Below the pieces are notes generated by a model. That model was not told the DNA's origin. It saw only the letters and a program-made list of their open reading frames with translations, and made no database searches. Position numbers and translations under genes: made by a program. 64,000 nt of DNA from Lepidonotus clava (Eukaryota; Annelida; Polychaeta; Phyllodocida; Polynoidae): NCBI GenBank assembly GCA_936440205.1, contig OW387138.1:32445541-32509540 (forward strand), in the 5' to 3' direction. Positions 1-12,534 of the stretch are shown piece after piece (positions within the stretch are counted from its first letter, which is position 1; every line of letters begins with the position of its first letter).

Positions 1-1516
1 GACCCCCGACCTTCGGACTCAACTATTACTTCAACTTGACACACAGCCAAGATGACAGGAACATGGACTGATGGGAGACATCTAACTGCAGGCCTAAAAT
101 TAACACCTCCGGGAACTACTTACTTGCTTCAATATCATTTTCAGTTCTGTATCTAGTATACAGGTGTTCCACACATACTGTACAGTCGAGCTCCTGCCAA
201 TTATATATTTTTGAAGATTATAATGGACAGTTGTCTACCTTTTTCTCTTATTCACCTAAGCGTCACTTCAAGACAACGTGTACATGATCAGGTATATCAA
301 TTAGTTTTTCAAACATTACTGCATCAGAGTGTGCCGATTTATTATTACAGAAATAAAAAGAAAATCACTGACATTATTTCCAAAGGATAATTGGTTCAAA
401 CAAGGTGATTGCTTAAATAGATATGGATATTATTCTTAAATCTGATCATACTCCAAGCTTACGAATGCACTTGACGGAGTCTACCTCTTTCGGAAGCCGA
501 TTTCTCGTCAATGAAATAAATGTCAATTAATTATTGTATATATTGTCTATTAAGTATTAGAACCAATGAATTCTAACGCACGATCGAATATTGACCCTGA
601 TGTACGATAAACTGCAAAACATGTATTCGAGAAACTGAATAATTTTTCAAGGCTCAGGAATAAGTATATAAAAATATGATTAGATTTTATCACAGAGATT
701 ATTTACATATATATATAAACAGAATAAATTTGGTGAACAAACAGTAACGTGTTGTGGACGTTTTATTATCGACTCAAAGCATTCAAATTTTGCAGAATAT
801 AGACAGTCCAAAATTGCTAAACATTTTAAAATAGGCATTTATAACAAGGAGTATGTATTCTCTTTCCTATTCGATAACAAAATAACAATCCGTTAAGTTC
901 TATGTACAAATTTACTAAGCAACCTTACAAAGTAGAGTGTACATGCTGTAGTCCCTAACGAAAGAGGAAAACTCGAATTTTTTAGACATCAATAAGGCGG
1001 CTTTTAAGAAGTGTTTGGCAATCAGCATTTTTTCTACAAGACTCCCCTTGACTAACACAGATGGTTTCTTCATGTTATACTTTACATGTTTGTACATCAT
1101 TATTTTACAGTTAATGCCGTATCGATACATAAATAAGGAACGCTTGTCTGAATGGGGAAGATAACACAAAATTATCACTGCAGGTACAAACAAGGCAAGA
1201 GGATAATTTATAATGGGGAAAGCTGTACACTAGTTTAGAGTTGAATTAAAAAGATTTTCAATTTTTGTTCATCTTAACTTTAATTGATATAATGCTCTTC
1301 CTTTCAATAATATATAATTATACGACAGCAGTTTGGTTGTTTTCTTATTTCATGAGTAATCTAACCAAGTATTGATGGTAACATATGCCAGCTGTTCCCT
1401 CAACCAAGTATTGATGGTAACATATACCAGCTGTTCCCTCAACCAAGTATTGATGGTAACATATACCAGCTGTTCCCTCAACCAATTATTGATGGTAACA
1501 TATACCAGCTGTTCCC
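1..1516 (-). other. NMD3 3' UTR and downstream DNA
   Basis: AT-rich sequence after the NMD3 stop. The stop-proximal part is the 39-bp repeat listed separately. On the minus strand an AATAAA hexamer lies at 767-762 and is a possible polyadenylation signal, which would give a 3' UTR of about 0.75 kb. Nothing else recognisable is seen between 1 and about 750; a 92-codon minus-strand frame at 1193-915 has no domain and no coding bias. Confidence 0.45.
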
Positions 1517-1518
1517 TC
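1363..1518 (-). repeat. 39-bp tandem repeat, 4 copies, overlapping the NMD3 stop codon
   Basis: Four near-identical 39-bp units (1363-1401, 1402-1440, 1441-1479, 1480-1518). The unit is exactly 13 codons. Read on the minus strand in the NMD3 frame, each unit begins at TGA GGG AAC AGC, so the true stop (1519-1517) is followed by an in-frame TGA every 13 codons, with twelve sense codons between. The repeat has in effect duplicated the stop codon and the following 3' UTR. Confidence 0.93.
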
Positions 1519-4500
1519 ATTCCATCATGGCGGCCCCCTCCTCCCCGGTGGCATCTCCCCCGATGTGCAGGTCATCCAGCATCTCCTGCAGACTGATCTG
1601 GGGCGCGTCCTCGTCATCAGTTGTGTCGTCCCTGTCCACGGCCAGCTTGGCGTGGTCTGAACACAAACAACAAGGGATCAGTTATACATTATAATGATTA
1701 TGTTTGTAAGCATTTCAAAATGGGAAGCAAATGCAATATATATGTGTTGTTGATATGTGACAACCTCATATTTTGCTAACTCAAATAACTATTGGAATAC
1801 ACTAAAAGGGTCTCATTTGACTGAACTTTTAAAAGTAATTAAAACTTAACTAAAGATTCATAAGTTTTGTCATTTCTGTACAAAGACATCAATGTTGGCA
1901 AAAATTTTCTTTAAAAGGTCCATAAATATTGAGAGAGGATAAATATTACAGATATTATACAAGTTCAAGTTTACTTTCAAGGTTTACATTTTACAACAGG
2001 ACTGGGTTGGCCTTATAGAATGTACGTCGATAGCTGCAAAATGTCGACCGTACACGACCTTTGGTTCATTAAACGTTCCGAGGTTCGATTAAGCTAATCA
2101 TAGATCAAGATTTAATGAATACCCTGCACATGTCCTATGAGAGTGCCTATTCAACTAAACATAGAAGACAGATCTATATAGTTTATAATTGGAACTAGCT
2201 CCTGAAGCCTCGTTAACGAATATTATGTTTGATGCATTATAATATAAATATTGATAATGCATGGAGAGTATGGGGGTCGGCCAGTACGTACCTTTGTAGA
2301 TGTTGACGTTCTGACGGAAGGCCGGGTCCTCCTCCAGGTCCTCCAAGAAGTCGTTGTAGTCTCTGCCGAGGGAACAACGCATGTGTTACTGCTGTTACAT
2401 GTTTTCCCCCATTATTCAGCCTCTCCCCACATTATTTTCTAAGGTTTCACCACTCCCTACAGCGAACACGAAATCTTCCAGTCGGTTGAAGTTATACTCT
2501 GATAACAAGTTGAACATTTTACTTCTTTTAATTTGGTCTTAGTCCTTAGGGGCTTATTTGCAATTATAACGTGTATGAATACTTCAATGAACACTGAATA
2601 TCTATTTAAGCTTATAATGAGCCAATGGTAATATAAAATGGGTGGGGTCCTCGAACCGCATCCATTTGTTTTAGACCATTAAATCATTTCAGTATTTTTC
2701 TTCATGTTTAAAAAAGAAAAAGACTGAAGAGTTTTAAAACATGTGAAACACCCGCACTCTCTTTCAGATCATTTTAAACCTCTCCGTCAAACGAACCCAT
2801 CATTTAAATACCTCTTTTCAAGAAAAGAAAATCTTGTTATGTGTATTGTACAATAATCCGTGTGAGAAGCCCCTGGCCCCAGCCCCTACCTGTTCTGCGA
2901 GGCCGTCTCGATGTTGGCGCCCACGTCCAGATGGTGCAGCTTCCACTTCCTACGGCGGTTACGCTTCACTGGGTCCGAGTACAACTTCTTCACCAACACC
3001 TGACATAGTATTAAATTATAATTATCAGTTTGCAAATAAGAACCAATGTTTTTCTACTTAACCCAGATTATCAACTACTCTACGTGGAATTTAAGGAAAA
3101 GTGAAAAAGCCAGCGCATTTGTTTTGCTGGACACGGACCAAGAGTTTATGAAGCCACTCTAAAGCAAAGAATCTCAGTAAATATTCATACATAACGTACC
3201 TTACAGATATCTTAAGGCATAAATAGTAGGAAAGACGTGAAAATAATCCTTCTCTGATTCAAATAACTTTGTTAAAAGAAGGCATGAAAAAATGTTAAAC
3301 TCGAGTTAAATGTCTTTTCTATGGAAAACTGATGATATGATTTTTTCCCAATAGAATTATAAACCTACCACGTCAGGAATTCGGTCGGAAGGCATCTTCT
3401 CCAAGTAGCGATCGTTGATGTTGGACGTCCCCAACTCAAACCTGAAAGATAATAAAAATCGACCATATCCATAAATGTTTTGTATTAAAAGTGTACAACA
3501 TGTTGGTAACTATTTATATTGTACAATAACCGTTCCACTCACTCCACTAGTAACATGTTACCCGTGTCCAGTAGCCTACCTTAGGTTGTATATTTTCAAG
3601 TAAGTAAAACACACATACCCAACCAATTCATTATAGTAACGTGTTCCCTATGGTCAGTAGGCAGCGCAGGTTGTATCAAGTTGTATGATATATTCGCTTG
3701 AGTTAAACGCTCATACCTTAACCCTCGTACTTTGTCCCAGTAAGTACCAATATATTTTTCGGACGCGATCACATCGTTAAACCCTCGCTCACTGTCCACT
3801 CACCCTAGTACTGTGTCGCCTATGGCCAGTAGATGTCCCAGGTGAGTACGGCAGTAGAACTGTTGTTCGCTCGTTCCCAGCTCACTTGCCTTAACTACCC
3901 ACGCTTCGCCTAACACATGCTGAAAGGTTAATATTTAAAAAAATAATATAAAAACTTCTGGTTATTCAAGGTTCTACTTCGGGGATTAACAGCTAATTTG
4001 CCCAAATTTCAAAATAAAATTATCATGAACATTTTTTAAAGAATATAATACCATGTGTTTATTTGGAATTCAAAGGACAATATTCTAATAAATCATTGCG
4101 ATTAAACTCAATGTTCTAATAAAGCCAAAATGTGTAACAAGGGAGAAAACTTCGGATGTCAGGCAGATTGGGCTCTGAAATTTATTTCTGCTTATGTCAG
4201 GGTACCAGTAACAGGGAAAACAGGGAAAATGGCCAAAAAAAAAACTGACAGGGAAGACACAGGGAATTTGGAAATTTTGTGAAAACACAGGGAATTGCAT
4301 TTAACCAGGTTCTGAAATCCTTATTCCCAATGTAATAGGGATTTGACTTTTTGTTGTTGGGTTGTCCAAATTCAAAATCTCAGGGAATTTGAAAATGGAA
4401 TTTGGGTTGGTAGCCTGTTATGTGAAGTGTTTTAAACCTACCCGTTGTGACTGGGCGGCGCTGCCCAGGATGTGTCTCTGGTCCTTCTGCTGCAGAATCT

Positions 4501-7500
4501 CCAGGTTCATCACGATGAACTCGGTCAGCTGTTTGGGCTGACAGAGCGCGTTAAACGGGGAGCGCCAGAACACGGGGCCCGACACCTCCGCCACTGAAAT
4601 AAAACACGGATAAACTTGAGTTAGAACTTGAGTTTTGTGATTCTTTTTTTTTAAATCTAAAAGTGTATTGAAATCTGTTTATGTTGCGAAGATTTCAATT
4701 CTATTAATTTAAAACACATAGCGAAAATCAAACTAAAAAAAGTATAGGAAATACGTAGGTTAGTGTCAATGGAAGACTACCGTAGTTCTCTAATTAAAAC
4801 GTGCTGTGTTTGAACAAGACACACGTCACCTAATATACATGCAAATAATTACCAGTACCAGTACAAGGGGTTTAAATCATGATTTTGTTAAAAAATAAAA
4901 TTAAAAAAATCACGTTTTGAGAAATTCCCTTGAAACATAATACATGTACTCGAACTCAGTTACTACTAATCATACTTGGCCGAAAAAAAAAGCAATTCTA
5001 CTTTAACTCATGAGGAATTATATCTGATTGTCATATTATATTTGGTAATTTGAAAAAAAAAAAAATTGTTTGTCTTTAAAAGGTCTAATCTTATAAAATG
5101 TTCATGAGAACATTACCTTGCAGCGTGGCGGGGTCTATGAGATGGACGGTCTGCGTGACGCGGTGACAGATCCCGATCTGAGACAGGTTACCGAGCGACT
5201 GGGCCAGTTTGGGGGGCAGACAGACAATGTTGTCCTTACAGATGGGTACGATCTCCACCGAGAAGGTGTCCTTGTAGTTGTACGTGTTGTTGTGGATGTC
5301 GTGGGAGATCAACTCCTGGGCCGTCGTGTATCTACAGGGGACAACGGTCTGAAGAAACTCCACAAGTTTACGAGCTTCTCGCTTGTCGGCGTAGAAAAAG
5401 TCCAAGCCCTCTGCAGAAATAAATGTAATGTTTTTGATTATATATTGTAAGATACTTTGACAGTGCCTTAGCACAAAGTCATTAGGGTCAGAAAGAAATA
5501 TTCTCGAGAGGCGGCATTGGCTGACATTTTTGCTAGAAATTGTTTTGATTACCCTGATATGTTTCCGCACATTTATTTTATATAGAATTAGCGATGGATA
5601 TTTCGATTTTACTGGAAAAAAAAACACATAAAAATTACCCCTTCCATCCAAGTCCTTTATTGTACTCCCATTCTAGAAAATGAAATTGTGCCTAGTTGAA
5701 CTGAAGACACTTGGTCTAACCTGCAAAATGATGCCAGTGTTTATTCAAACCGATTTGATTTTACCGAGATTTATAAGAGGCGCTCAGGGCAGTCTTGGTC
5801 GTTCTAATTTTCAAATACCCCGCGTAACAGTGACGACTGGCATGTTTAAATATAGTTCTGCTGCTAATAGTTGATTCCCATTTACATCTATCCACACAAT
5901 CGAGTAAGCTAACGCTTTAAAACATCTTTCTGCAATTTCTGCCACTCCATTGTTGCTTACCGGCGACGGCCTTGATGCTGGTAGTGTTGACGTGCGCGCG
6001 GTGCTTGATGATCAGCTGCTCCAGGTAGTACAAGGTCTTCTTGTGGCCCGTCTGAAACACACACAGGGTCCCGAATTAAGTTTAGACAATAGAATAGACC
6101 CTTGAGCTTTCGAAATGCAAGTTTTCTCGAAGGCGGGGTCGACCTTAGGGCAAAGAAAATGGTCGTGCTCAGGTAACATAGGTGGAAAAGTTTAGGGTAT
6201 GTAGGTCGATCACATCTTGATACACACTCATTCCTGTCTTTTATGTCATATTGATTGAATTCTGATAATTATGTTTGAGAAGCAACCACTTAAGTAGACA
6301 CTGCCTCGACAAAGGCCTTAATCACTGACACCTGACCACTGCGGTACAGATGAACCTTTAATTACATAAGACTGGTAGAACTAGGACCTTATTTTTCATA
6401 TAGCACAGGTTATGCTCCCCTTGTTTTTGCCGAATAATTAAACTACATGTATTTCAATTCCTATAAAGTTGTAATTATGGCAAATAATTGAATTGATTTA
6501 TGCACGTACCTTCTGTCGGACCTGGACGCAGGCCTTCCAGTAGTCCTTGGCCTCCACACGGTGACAGTCGTCACACATCTGGGAGTGTACGGTGAACTCC
6601 ACTACGAACACCTGCTGCAGCACCGTGCCGTTTAACACCTACACCAACAGGAAACAGCACTCTGTTAGACTCACATGTTCAATGGGTGGTTAGTGCTGAA
6701 GGGAGTCTGTTGCGGGTGAATCACGTTAAAGTTAATATACTCAAACTTTTAATGGGCAAAATGTATAATTTCAAATATTGTTAAGCAAATAGACTTGTGC
6801 TAGAGGTATTATTAATGGAAAAGTCCCTAAGACGAGTTCACGTGCAGTCCACAGAAAATAATGCGTTTAATCCCATACGGCAATGTTCCCGGATTCTACC
6901 AAGTAATACATTAACAAAAATGAATGCGACTTTTTTTGATGTAATTATATAATTAACTATTATGGACGGCCAATGAAAGTGACTTCATTAAAAACTCTCA
7001 AGCGCCCACCTCTTTCTGAATGGTGAGTTTCAGTTTGATCCTCTTGGAGTGGGGCTCAGTCCAGACGAAGGCCGCGTCAACCAGGCGTACCTTGTTGAGA
7101 CCTTTGATTCGCTTCAGACACAGCGACAACAGCTCGCGCGACTCAAGTGCCGCGGTCACCCAGTGAGTCGGGGGTTGTAAGTATCTGGAGGTAAGGGATA
7201 AAATTAATACGTTTAAATTTCATTTCTTCAAGGATATTAAACGTTCCCCGAATGCCATCTAACAAGGATGACCTCAAAGCCGGGTCAAGACCAGGAAAAT
7301 TATTTTATTAAGTTCTAATTTAACAAACAACTGGTTTAAGAAAAATGAAAAGAGCGACTCAAATCCACAATAGCCAACTAAAATTAAGGAAGAAGGAACA
7401 ACGAGTTCCGAAACGTTGGACTGATCGACTCAATAAAAGCCTACCTCTAATAAAATTAGAATATACAAACATTTTTTTTAAAATGAAATAAGACAAAGAT

Positions 7501-8520
7501 GTCCTAGGCTATGCCTGGATCGTAGATTGCTCAATTCTACTAATAAACTTACAATAGTTAGCATAGATTTTGTTGTTTCAATAGTTAGCATATATTTTAT
7601 TGTCGAACACTTTAAGAAATACTTATAACTAACGAAGTCCTATGCTGTGGTAGAGTAAATCATATCCCCGAATATTTCATTATAATTATATGTCTTAACC
7701 TACAATACTTTATCTCAAATTTGAGTTTCGGTTCAAAAGGGCTATACTTTTCTCGATATATATCATGTATTACTTCAACTCAGCCACGTTTAAGAGACAA
7801 TGACATGCTTTCAATATTTTATTATATTTCAGTCATGCACAGTTCCCAACTAATTTTGCCACGTTTAAGAGACAATGACATGCTTTCAATATTTTACTAT
7901 ATTCCAGTCATGCACAGTTCCCAACTTATTTAACTGAATAATAGAGACTCCCAGCGCATAATTTCACATTTTCTGATCGACTTACCTTTCACACGCCTTA
8001 CAGAAGTAAAGTGTTCCTGACTTGGGAATACCTTCTGTGATGTCCACTTGGGTGCGCAGACATGCTACACACATGTTAGCCGGGTTCGGCTCAATCTGGG
8101 TCCCGCACTCGCAACATAGACTGTTAAAGGGAAAAAATAGAAACTTAATAAGACACGAAAGGTATCTTTAAAACAAGGTCACAGGTGGAATTATGGAAGA
8201 AAAGTATCGGTTAGAAAACCGAAAGAACTCCGGCTTATTCGTCTTCTTTTTCTATATATGAAAGTAATTGTTGAAGATATATGCTGATAGAAAAACGAAT
8301 TATCGAGCAAATTATCGATCGAAATAAACAAAAAGATGCACACGCGAGCCCGCCGCCATCGTCCTCTATTATCGTTCACCTACACATATCGACCTGGACC
8401 GCCTCCGGACACTAGTAATCCATAGTATATACTCCATATTGCTTGACGATGCCGATTTCAGGCGTAAAAGGCGATCAATCGCGGAGGACAGGTACACACA
8501 TGTTCAGAGGGTCGCGCCAT
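1517..8520 (-). CDS. NMD3: NMD3, 60S ribosomal export protein (complete, 12 coding exons)
   Basis: NMD3 is the adapter that carries pre-60S ribosomal subunits through the nuclear pore by recruiting the CRM1 exportin. Coding exons in transcription order: 8520-8498, 8120-7986, 7184-7010, 6638-6510, 6051-5961, 5410-5117, 4593-4442, 3919-3804, 3441-3369, 2999-2890, 2362-2292, 1656-1517. All have AG/GT borders and together give 1509 nt, in frame, 502 residues (human 503). Four CxxC zinc motifs lie at residues 10-13, 25-28, 48-51 and 133-136. The central stretch around ...DIHNNTYNYKDTFSVEIVPI is almost the vertebrate sequence. A basic KRNRRRKWK nuclear-localisation-like stretch is at about 408-416, an acidic segment follows, and the leucine-rich export signal ISLQEMLDDLHI is at 477-488. 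The first exon is only 23 coding nt (MARPSEH plus a split Val codon). I chose it because it alone restores phase and gives HVLCCECG, matching the human start; its donor GTGTAC is modest. The other exons are certain. Confidence 0.96.
3537..3803 (-). repeat. Decayed copies of the NMD3 exon 8 3' edge in intron 8
   Basis: The true exon 8 end reads, on the plus strand, as CCTAGTACTGTGTCGCCTAT followed by GGCCAGTAGATG. Degraded look-alikes occur at about 3540-3595 (TAGTAACATGTTACCC...CCAGTAG), 3630-3675 (TAGTAACGTGTTCCCTATGG then TCAGTAG) and, shorter, 3718-3750 (ACCCTCGTACTTTGTCCCAG). They lie only on the downstream-intron side, so the exon end plus donor has been copied into the intron and has decayed. 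By eye the matches are partial but ordered; the shortest is the weakest. Confidence 0.55.
7783..7931. repeat. 75-bp tandem duplication in NMD3 intron 2
   Basis: Two copies, 7783-7857 and 7858 to about 7931, both starting GCCACGTTTAAGAGACAATG and differing at only a few bases. The near-identity suggests a recent duplication. A smaller ~27-bp duplication (CAATAGTTAGCATA...) lies at about 7551-7602 in the same intron. Confidence 0.85.
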
Positions 8521-10597
8521 TCTTGGCGTCTGCCTGAGTGTAGGGGAGGGAAGCTGTCAGTGTCAATGCGCGCGATGCGCTTCGGCTGGAAGGGATTGCG
8601 CATAAAACATAGTTCGGACAGAAACGCGATTTTCTGGGTTTATGTCGATCTAGACTCTTACAACACATCGGCATCATCAATAAAAGATAGACATGAACCT
8701 CTATAGCGCGTTTAGTCGACTGAAACGCGCGCCAAATAGGCGAGCAAACCCGACTGACTTTCCGATCAGAGACCGTGCCCGCCATGCTCGCCGTCTTCAC
8801 GCTCATTAACATAATTTATTCAACACGGCTTCAACACTACACAGCACATCCCAAACGCTATAGGCCTTTGAGTGCTGATGCGTCGATGTCATACAGGTTG
8901 ACCACTGTCATTCTCCATCCCGATCTCGGCAAAGGCTAAGTCAATGGTCAATTTCTGGTATAGCAGGGTTCTTCCTAGAAAAAGATTTCAAGTATCAAAA
9001 GCCCCATTTCCCCTACTCTATAGGGGGCTATATTTTGAAAATCGTGGGCTATTTTTACTACATCTTATCAAATATTTGTGATTTCAATGCGGGAATGGCC
9101 CCCTCAAAGTCATACAAATGCGGGAATTAAATTCCTGCTGCGGGAATCCCGCATCCCGCACCCCTAGGGAGATCCCTGGGTATAGCCATTACATGGTGAA
9201 TGTACTGCAAACTGGATGTAGGTCTAAATTTGCGATCTTGTTTCCGCTGGTCCCACTATCGTTCAATGGCGTTTCCCGCTTAAATGACCAAGACAACACT
9301 CCGGGCTTGACCGGAGACGACAGTCCCGACAGCGAGGCCAGAGAACAAATGTAAATGACTCGTAGTTTGTCCATACAAATTCTACTTCTACAACTACAGG
9401 GTATTTTAGAGTGAAATTTGGGTGGTCACCCTGGCGGTAGTCCCGATAAAAGCCCTGACTGTCCTGACCAACAGTCAGGACTAGGGGGCTCTCTGACCAG
9501 AGAGACTAAAGTTAAAAGGGAGGTCTGGCTCTCCATGGCGGTATATCTGAGAGTTCCAGTTGGCCTTATTCTTGCTAATCAGTCTGACCAATGACACTAC
9601 ATCACGGTTTCCCCCCTGCTAGGACTGCCCTGCTTCAACTCTTGACTTTAGACCCCACAGTTTGCGTTCATAAATAGTTGGATTTCGCCAGGGTTTCCAT
9701 GGATTTCCCTTCAGATTTCCCCAATTTCTCTTTAATTAAAGATGTTCAAAGGTTGGCCATTGCTTCACAATTTAAATAATAGAAATGTGGTTTGTGCATT
9801 CAATAGAGTATTAACTCAACTTTAAAACGGTATATTTGTCGTTTCTGTATGTTACTCTTTAAATTGTTCTACTTGGAAGAAAATAAATATATGGGATAAT
9901 TATGGAAAAACAGCCATATCTCAGGCCGCTACGGACGGATACACGAGTACGCCTTCGGGCAGATGCGGCCGGATTGGGATCTAAAGGGTTAATATGACCT
10001 ATTACCCCCTATAGGGTGGATTAGACCATCGGTAGACATAGTTTTGGAGAAAGCCTTATTAATGTGAGGCGGATGTTAGATACAAGGGTTTTCTTGAAAT
10101 AAAAGGAAAACTTTTATATTTTTGATACGGAGAATGATTTGGAAATAAGGCAAAAACGAGAAATTGTTGTGTTCAGGTAACCTTACCTACCCTAAATTTT
10201 TGGCCCTACCCTAACTTACCCTAAAGATTTTACCTAAAAGCGCATGGAAAACTATAAAACAAAAGATGCTCAGGGCATTGTTTTAGATGCAAAAAGTGTT
10301 TTTATGGGATACTTGGAATATTTTGTTCATTTTCAACGCTGGCCAGGTCTCTTTGGTATGCAAAAAAAAAAAAAAAAAAAAAAAAAGATTTCGATCTACC
10401 TAGACCCTAATTGTTTTCGTCCAATGTTACCCGAACACAACTTTTTTTGTTGCCTAATTCACTATCAGTTACGACACAATATTATTTTCAATGATGTGGC
10501 ATTTCAACAGATGAAAGGATAGTCCTCCATCTGTTGAGTGTTGTGCTAAGTGTTAATGGAAAAAACAGAAACATTTTTATAACTTTTAAAGGCAAAG
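8521..10597. other. NMD3 upstream region and start of the intergenic gap
   Basis: 8521-8815 is GC- and CpG-richer than its surroundings and presumably carries the NMD3 5' UTR and promoter; no clear TATA box is seen. The stretch 8990-9170 holds low-complexity repeats of the type GCGGGAAT. A short inverted repeat around CCTGACTGTCCTGACC/CAGTCAGG lies at 9448-9482. No coding exon could be supported. Confidence 0.4.
10170..10470 (+). repeat. Interspersed repeat, copy 1 (CTACCCTAAATTTTTGGCCC type)
   Basis: Starts near CAGGTAACCTTACCTACCCT, has a poly-A tract at 10362-10386, then GATCTACCTAGACCC and ends near CCCGAACACAAC...TTGTTG. The same blocks in the same order occur at 13660-14010. The shared outer blocks with different middles suggest an old, diverged interspersed element. 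Its class is not recognisable. Confidence 0.5.
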
Positions 10598-10919
10598 CAG
10601 GGTCCGAAATTAACGTCAGTCCGTCAGCCCCAGGCTGACCTTTTCTGACCAGGGCTGATGATTTTGAGCAAAATTATCAAGTTATCAGCCCGGATGGCTG
10701 ACAGCTGTAGAAAAAAGAATCTTCATTATTATGTTTTTTAAACTTTGATTTAACTCAATTCTAATCTATTTATCATGTTCCTGAGGACGTCTAGTTGTGA
10801 TGACCATACTTGAGATTTTCCTACAAAATTTGGGCTGACAGTTTTCTATCAGGGCTGGCAGTTTTCCAAGGATGTCAGCCCGGATGGCTGACGTCCCAAA
10901 AAGTTAATTTCGAACACTG
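10598..10919. mobile_element. MITE-like element, CAGTGTCCGAAATTAA family, copy 1
   Basis: 322 bp with inverted ends CAGGGTCCGAAATTAA and (reverse strand) CAGTGTTCGAAATTAA. It is flanked by a perfect 5-bp duplication CAAAG (10593-10597 and 10920-10924). Inside, GTCAGCCCGGATGGCTGAC-like blocks occur twice (around 10686 and 10874). There is no transposase frame. A second family member with its own 5-bp duplication is at 16244. The superfamily is not assigned: 5-bp duplications exclude typical hAT (8 bp), Tc1/mariner (TA) and piggyBac (TTAA). Confidence 0.85.
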
Positions 10920-11047
10920 CAAAGTAATCATAATAAATGCACGTCTCAGTTCAAGACTTCAAAATCAAAACACAGAAAGTTATTTGTCTTAGTGAATCCA
11001 CATTTGCATTAGGTTCATAGGCGGATCCTATTTTGAGGTAATAACAA

Positions 11048-11127
11048 ACGTTTTGACATTATAATAATGTCAAAACGTCTGGGTTAAGTGTTAATGAATA
11101 ATGATTATTCATTAACACTTAACCCAG
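11048..11127. repeat. Two abutting near-perfect palindromes
   Basis: 11048-11078 has two 15-bp arms (ACGTTTTGACATTAT and its complement) around a single A. 11079-11127 has two 24-bp arms, starting CTGGGTTAAGTGTTAATGAA, around a single G. Both are perfect and they touch each other. Such sequences can extrude as cruciforms, and their intact arms imply recent origin or active maintenance. Confidence 0.95.
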
Positions 11128-11401
11128 ATGAATCTACTACCGATAGTACCGTGTCCGTGTATGATACTACATGGATGCCCCCTGGCCCTGATGCAAGTCT
11201 AGATATGATGATGATTATGAACTTTTATTGACAACTGAACGATCTACAAGATCCATGTGTCACATGAACATATAATACAAAAGCCTACAGCCCTAAAGAC
11301 TAGACAGTATGAGCAGGAACATTTATAAGTCAAGAGCACCGTCTGACAGTACAGTGTCAGAGCTGACTATGTAGATTATGTTGTTTCCTGTTAGAAAATA
11401 A

Positions 11402-12005
11402 TGTACAAATAGCTTAGTACTTTTAATATATTATCATAATTTATAATTAAGTTAGGATCAGACCTAGCAATACTACTTCTGAGAAGAGACATTTTACGCT
11501 CCTAGCGCCACCTGTTAACCAGTATAAAAGGCGTTGCAAGGTAGGGAGCGAGTCAGTTAGTAGAGTTTAGTGAGAAAGTCAGCAGCATCAGCTGAGCTGC
11601 TCGGAGCTATGCCTACCAGCTCCTGCGTAGTATCCTGGAGTTTACCTATACCAACTACCTCGGACAAAGGATTGTGATAGAGCTAAGCGCTAGGGTGGTC
11701 TAGGATGTGCTGGAACAACTTGTATTCTAATGTGGTTGATCACTGAGTAGGAGATGGGAAGGTGGACTGATTGAGACTTATTCACTGTGGCTTTGACTCG
11801 GGATGAGATGTTTACTTGAATAAAACCCTTTCATTTTAAGAGCTCCCTCATCGTCCATTTCTTTTGAACTATTGGGGAATGGATGAATTAACTTTGAGCG
11901 CAGTCTGATTGGCTCAATAACTCGGATGAACGACTCATGGATAAATCAATTATATAAGCTACGCAGCGTCCTACAAGTCTTAAATCAAACATTAACAATA
12001 GTTCA
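11402..12005 (+). mobile_element. Solo LTR of an LTR retrotransposon, copy 1
   Basis: A 604-bp long terminal repeat fossil with TGTACAAATAGC...AATAGTTCA ends (TG...CA), flanked by the 4-bp duplication ATAA (11398-11401 and 12006-12009). A TATAAAA box lies at 11523 and an AATAAA polyadenylation hexamer at 11819, the usual LTR promoter and polyadenylation parts. No internal region is attached, so it is a solo LTR. A diverged relative lies inverted at 37660-38246. The family is uncertain (4-bp duplications fit several Ty3/gypsy or BEL groups). The divergence between the copies suggests an old insertion. Confidence 0.9.
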
Positions 12006-12343
12006 ATAATATTTAGGATTTTGATTTGAGCTATTAGCACCTTTCTAACACATCATGAGCTTGAATAATAGCACCTTTCTAGGCCTAATATCAAGAAATG
12101 TAACTTTTATATTAGATAAAAGATATAAGTTAACTAGATTTTCTTAGTCCGAGAAAGGCTCTGACTGTGACAGTTAGAGGCTCGAACTAGATTTTCTATA
12201 ACTAGATATAACTTCTAAGGCCAAGGCCATCAAATGACCACCTGCAGAGGTTGTCACATCCAAAAGAACTATGTTCACACCCTATTTTTAGAGCCGGACC
12301 TCCTTTTTAACTTTACTCTCTCTGCTCAGACTAGACGATTGAC

Positions 12344-12534
12344 AGTCACTTAGGCCCCGTTACTTAGTAACTTAGGCCCACTGGCACTGCTCTCACGGGA
12401 GGTGTTGGAGCACAGGTCGTCAGTTTTCACGCCCCTAGGTCTGCGAACTTTGTGTTCATTAAGCATTGTGGAGGTATTATGGGTGACGGCCTGCCCTGGG
12501 CTGACTCCCACAGTCTCATGGGGGCCTAAGTGAC
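12344..12534. mobile_element. Possible small inverted-repeat element
   Basis: Inverted 14-bp ends GTCACTTAGGCCCC at 12344-12357 and 12521-12534 enclose 191 bp, with a further ACTTAGGCCC just inside the left end. No convincing target duplication is seen, so it may be a degraded MITE or a simple inverted repeat. Confidence 0.4.

Noticed and set aside
8504-8812. 102-codon minus-strand frame with ATGGCGGGCACG as an alternative NMD3 start
   Set aside because: None of its possible donors gives the phase needed to enter exon 2 in frame; the 8520 start does.
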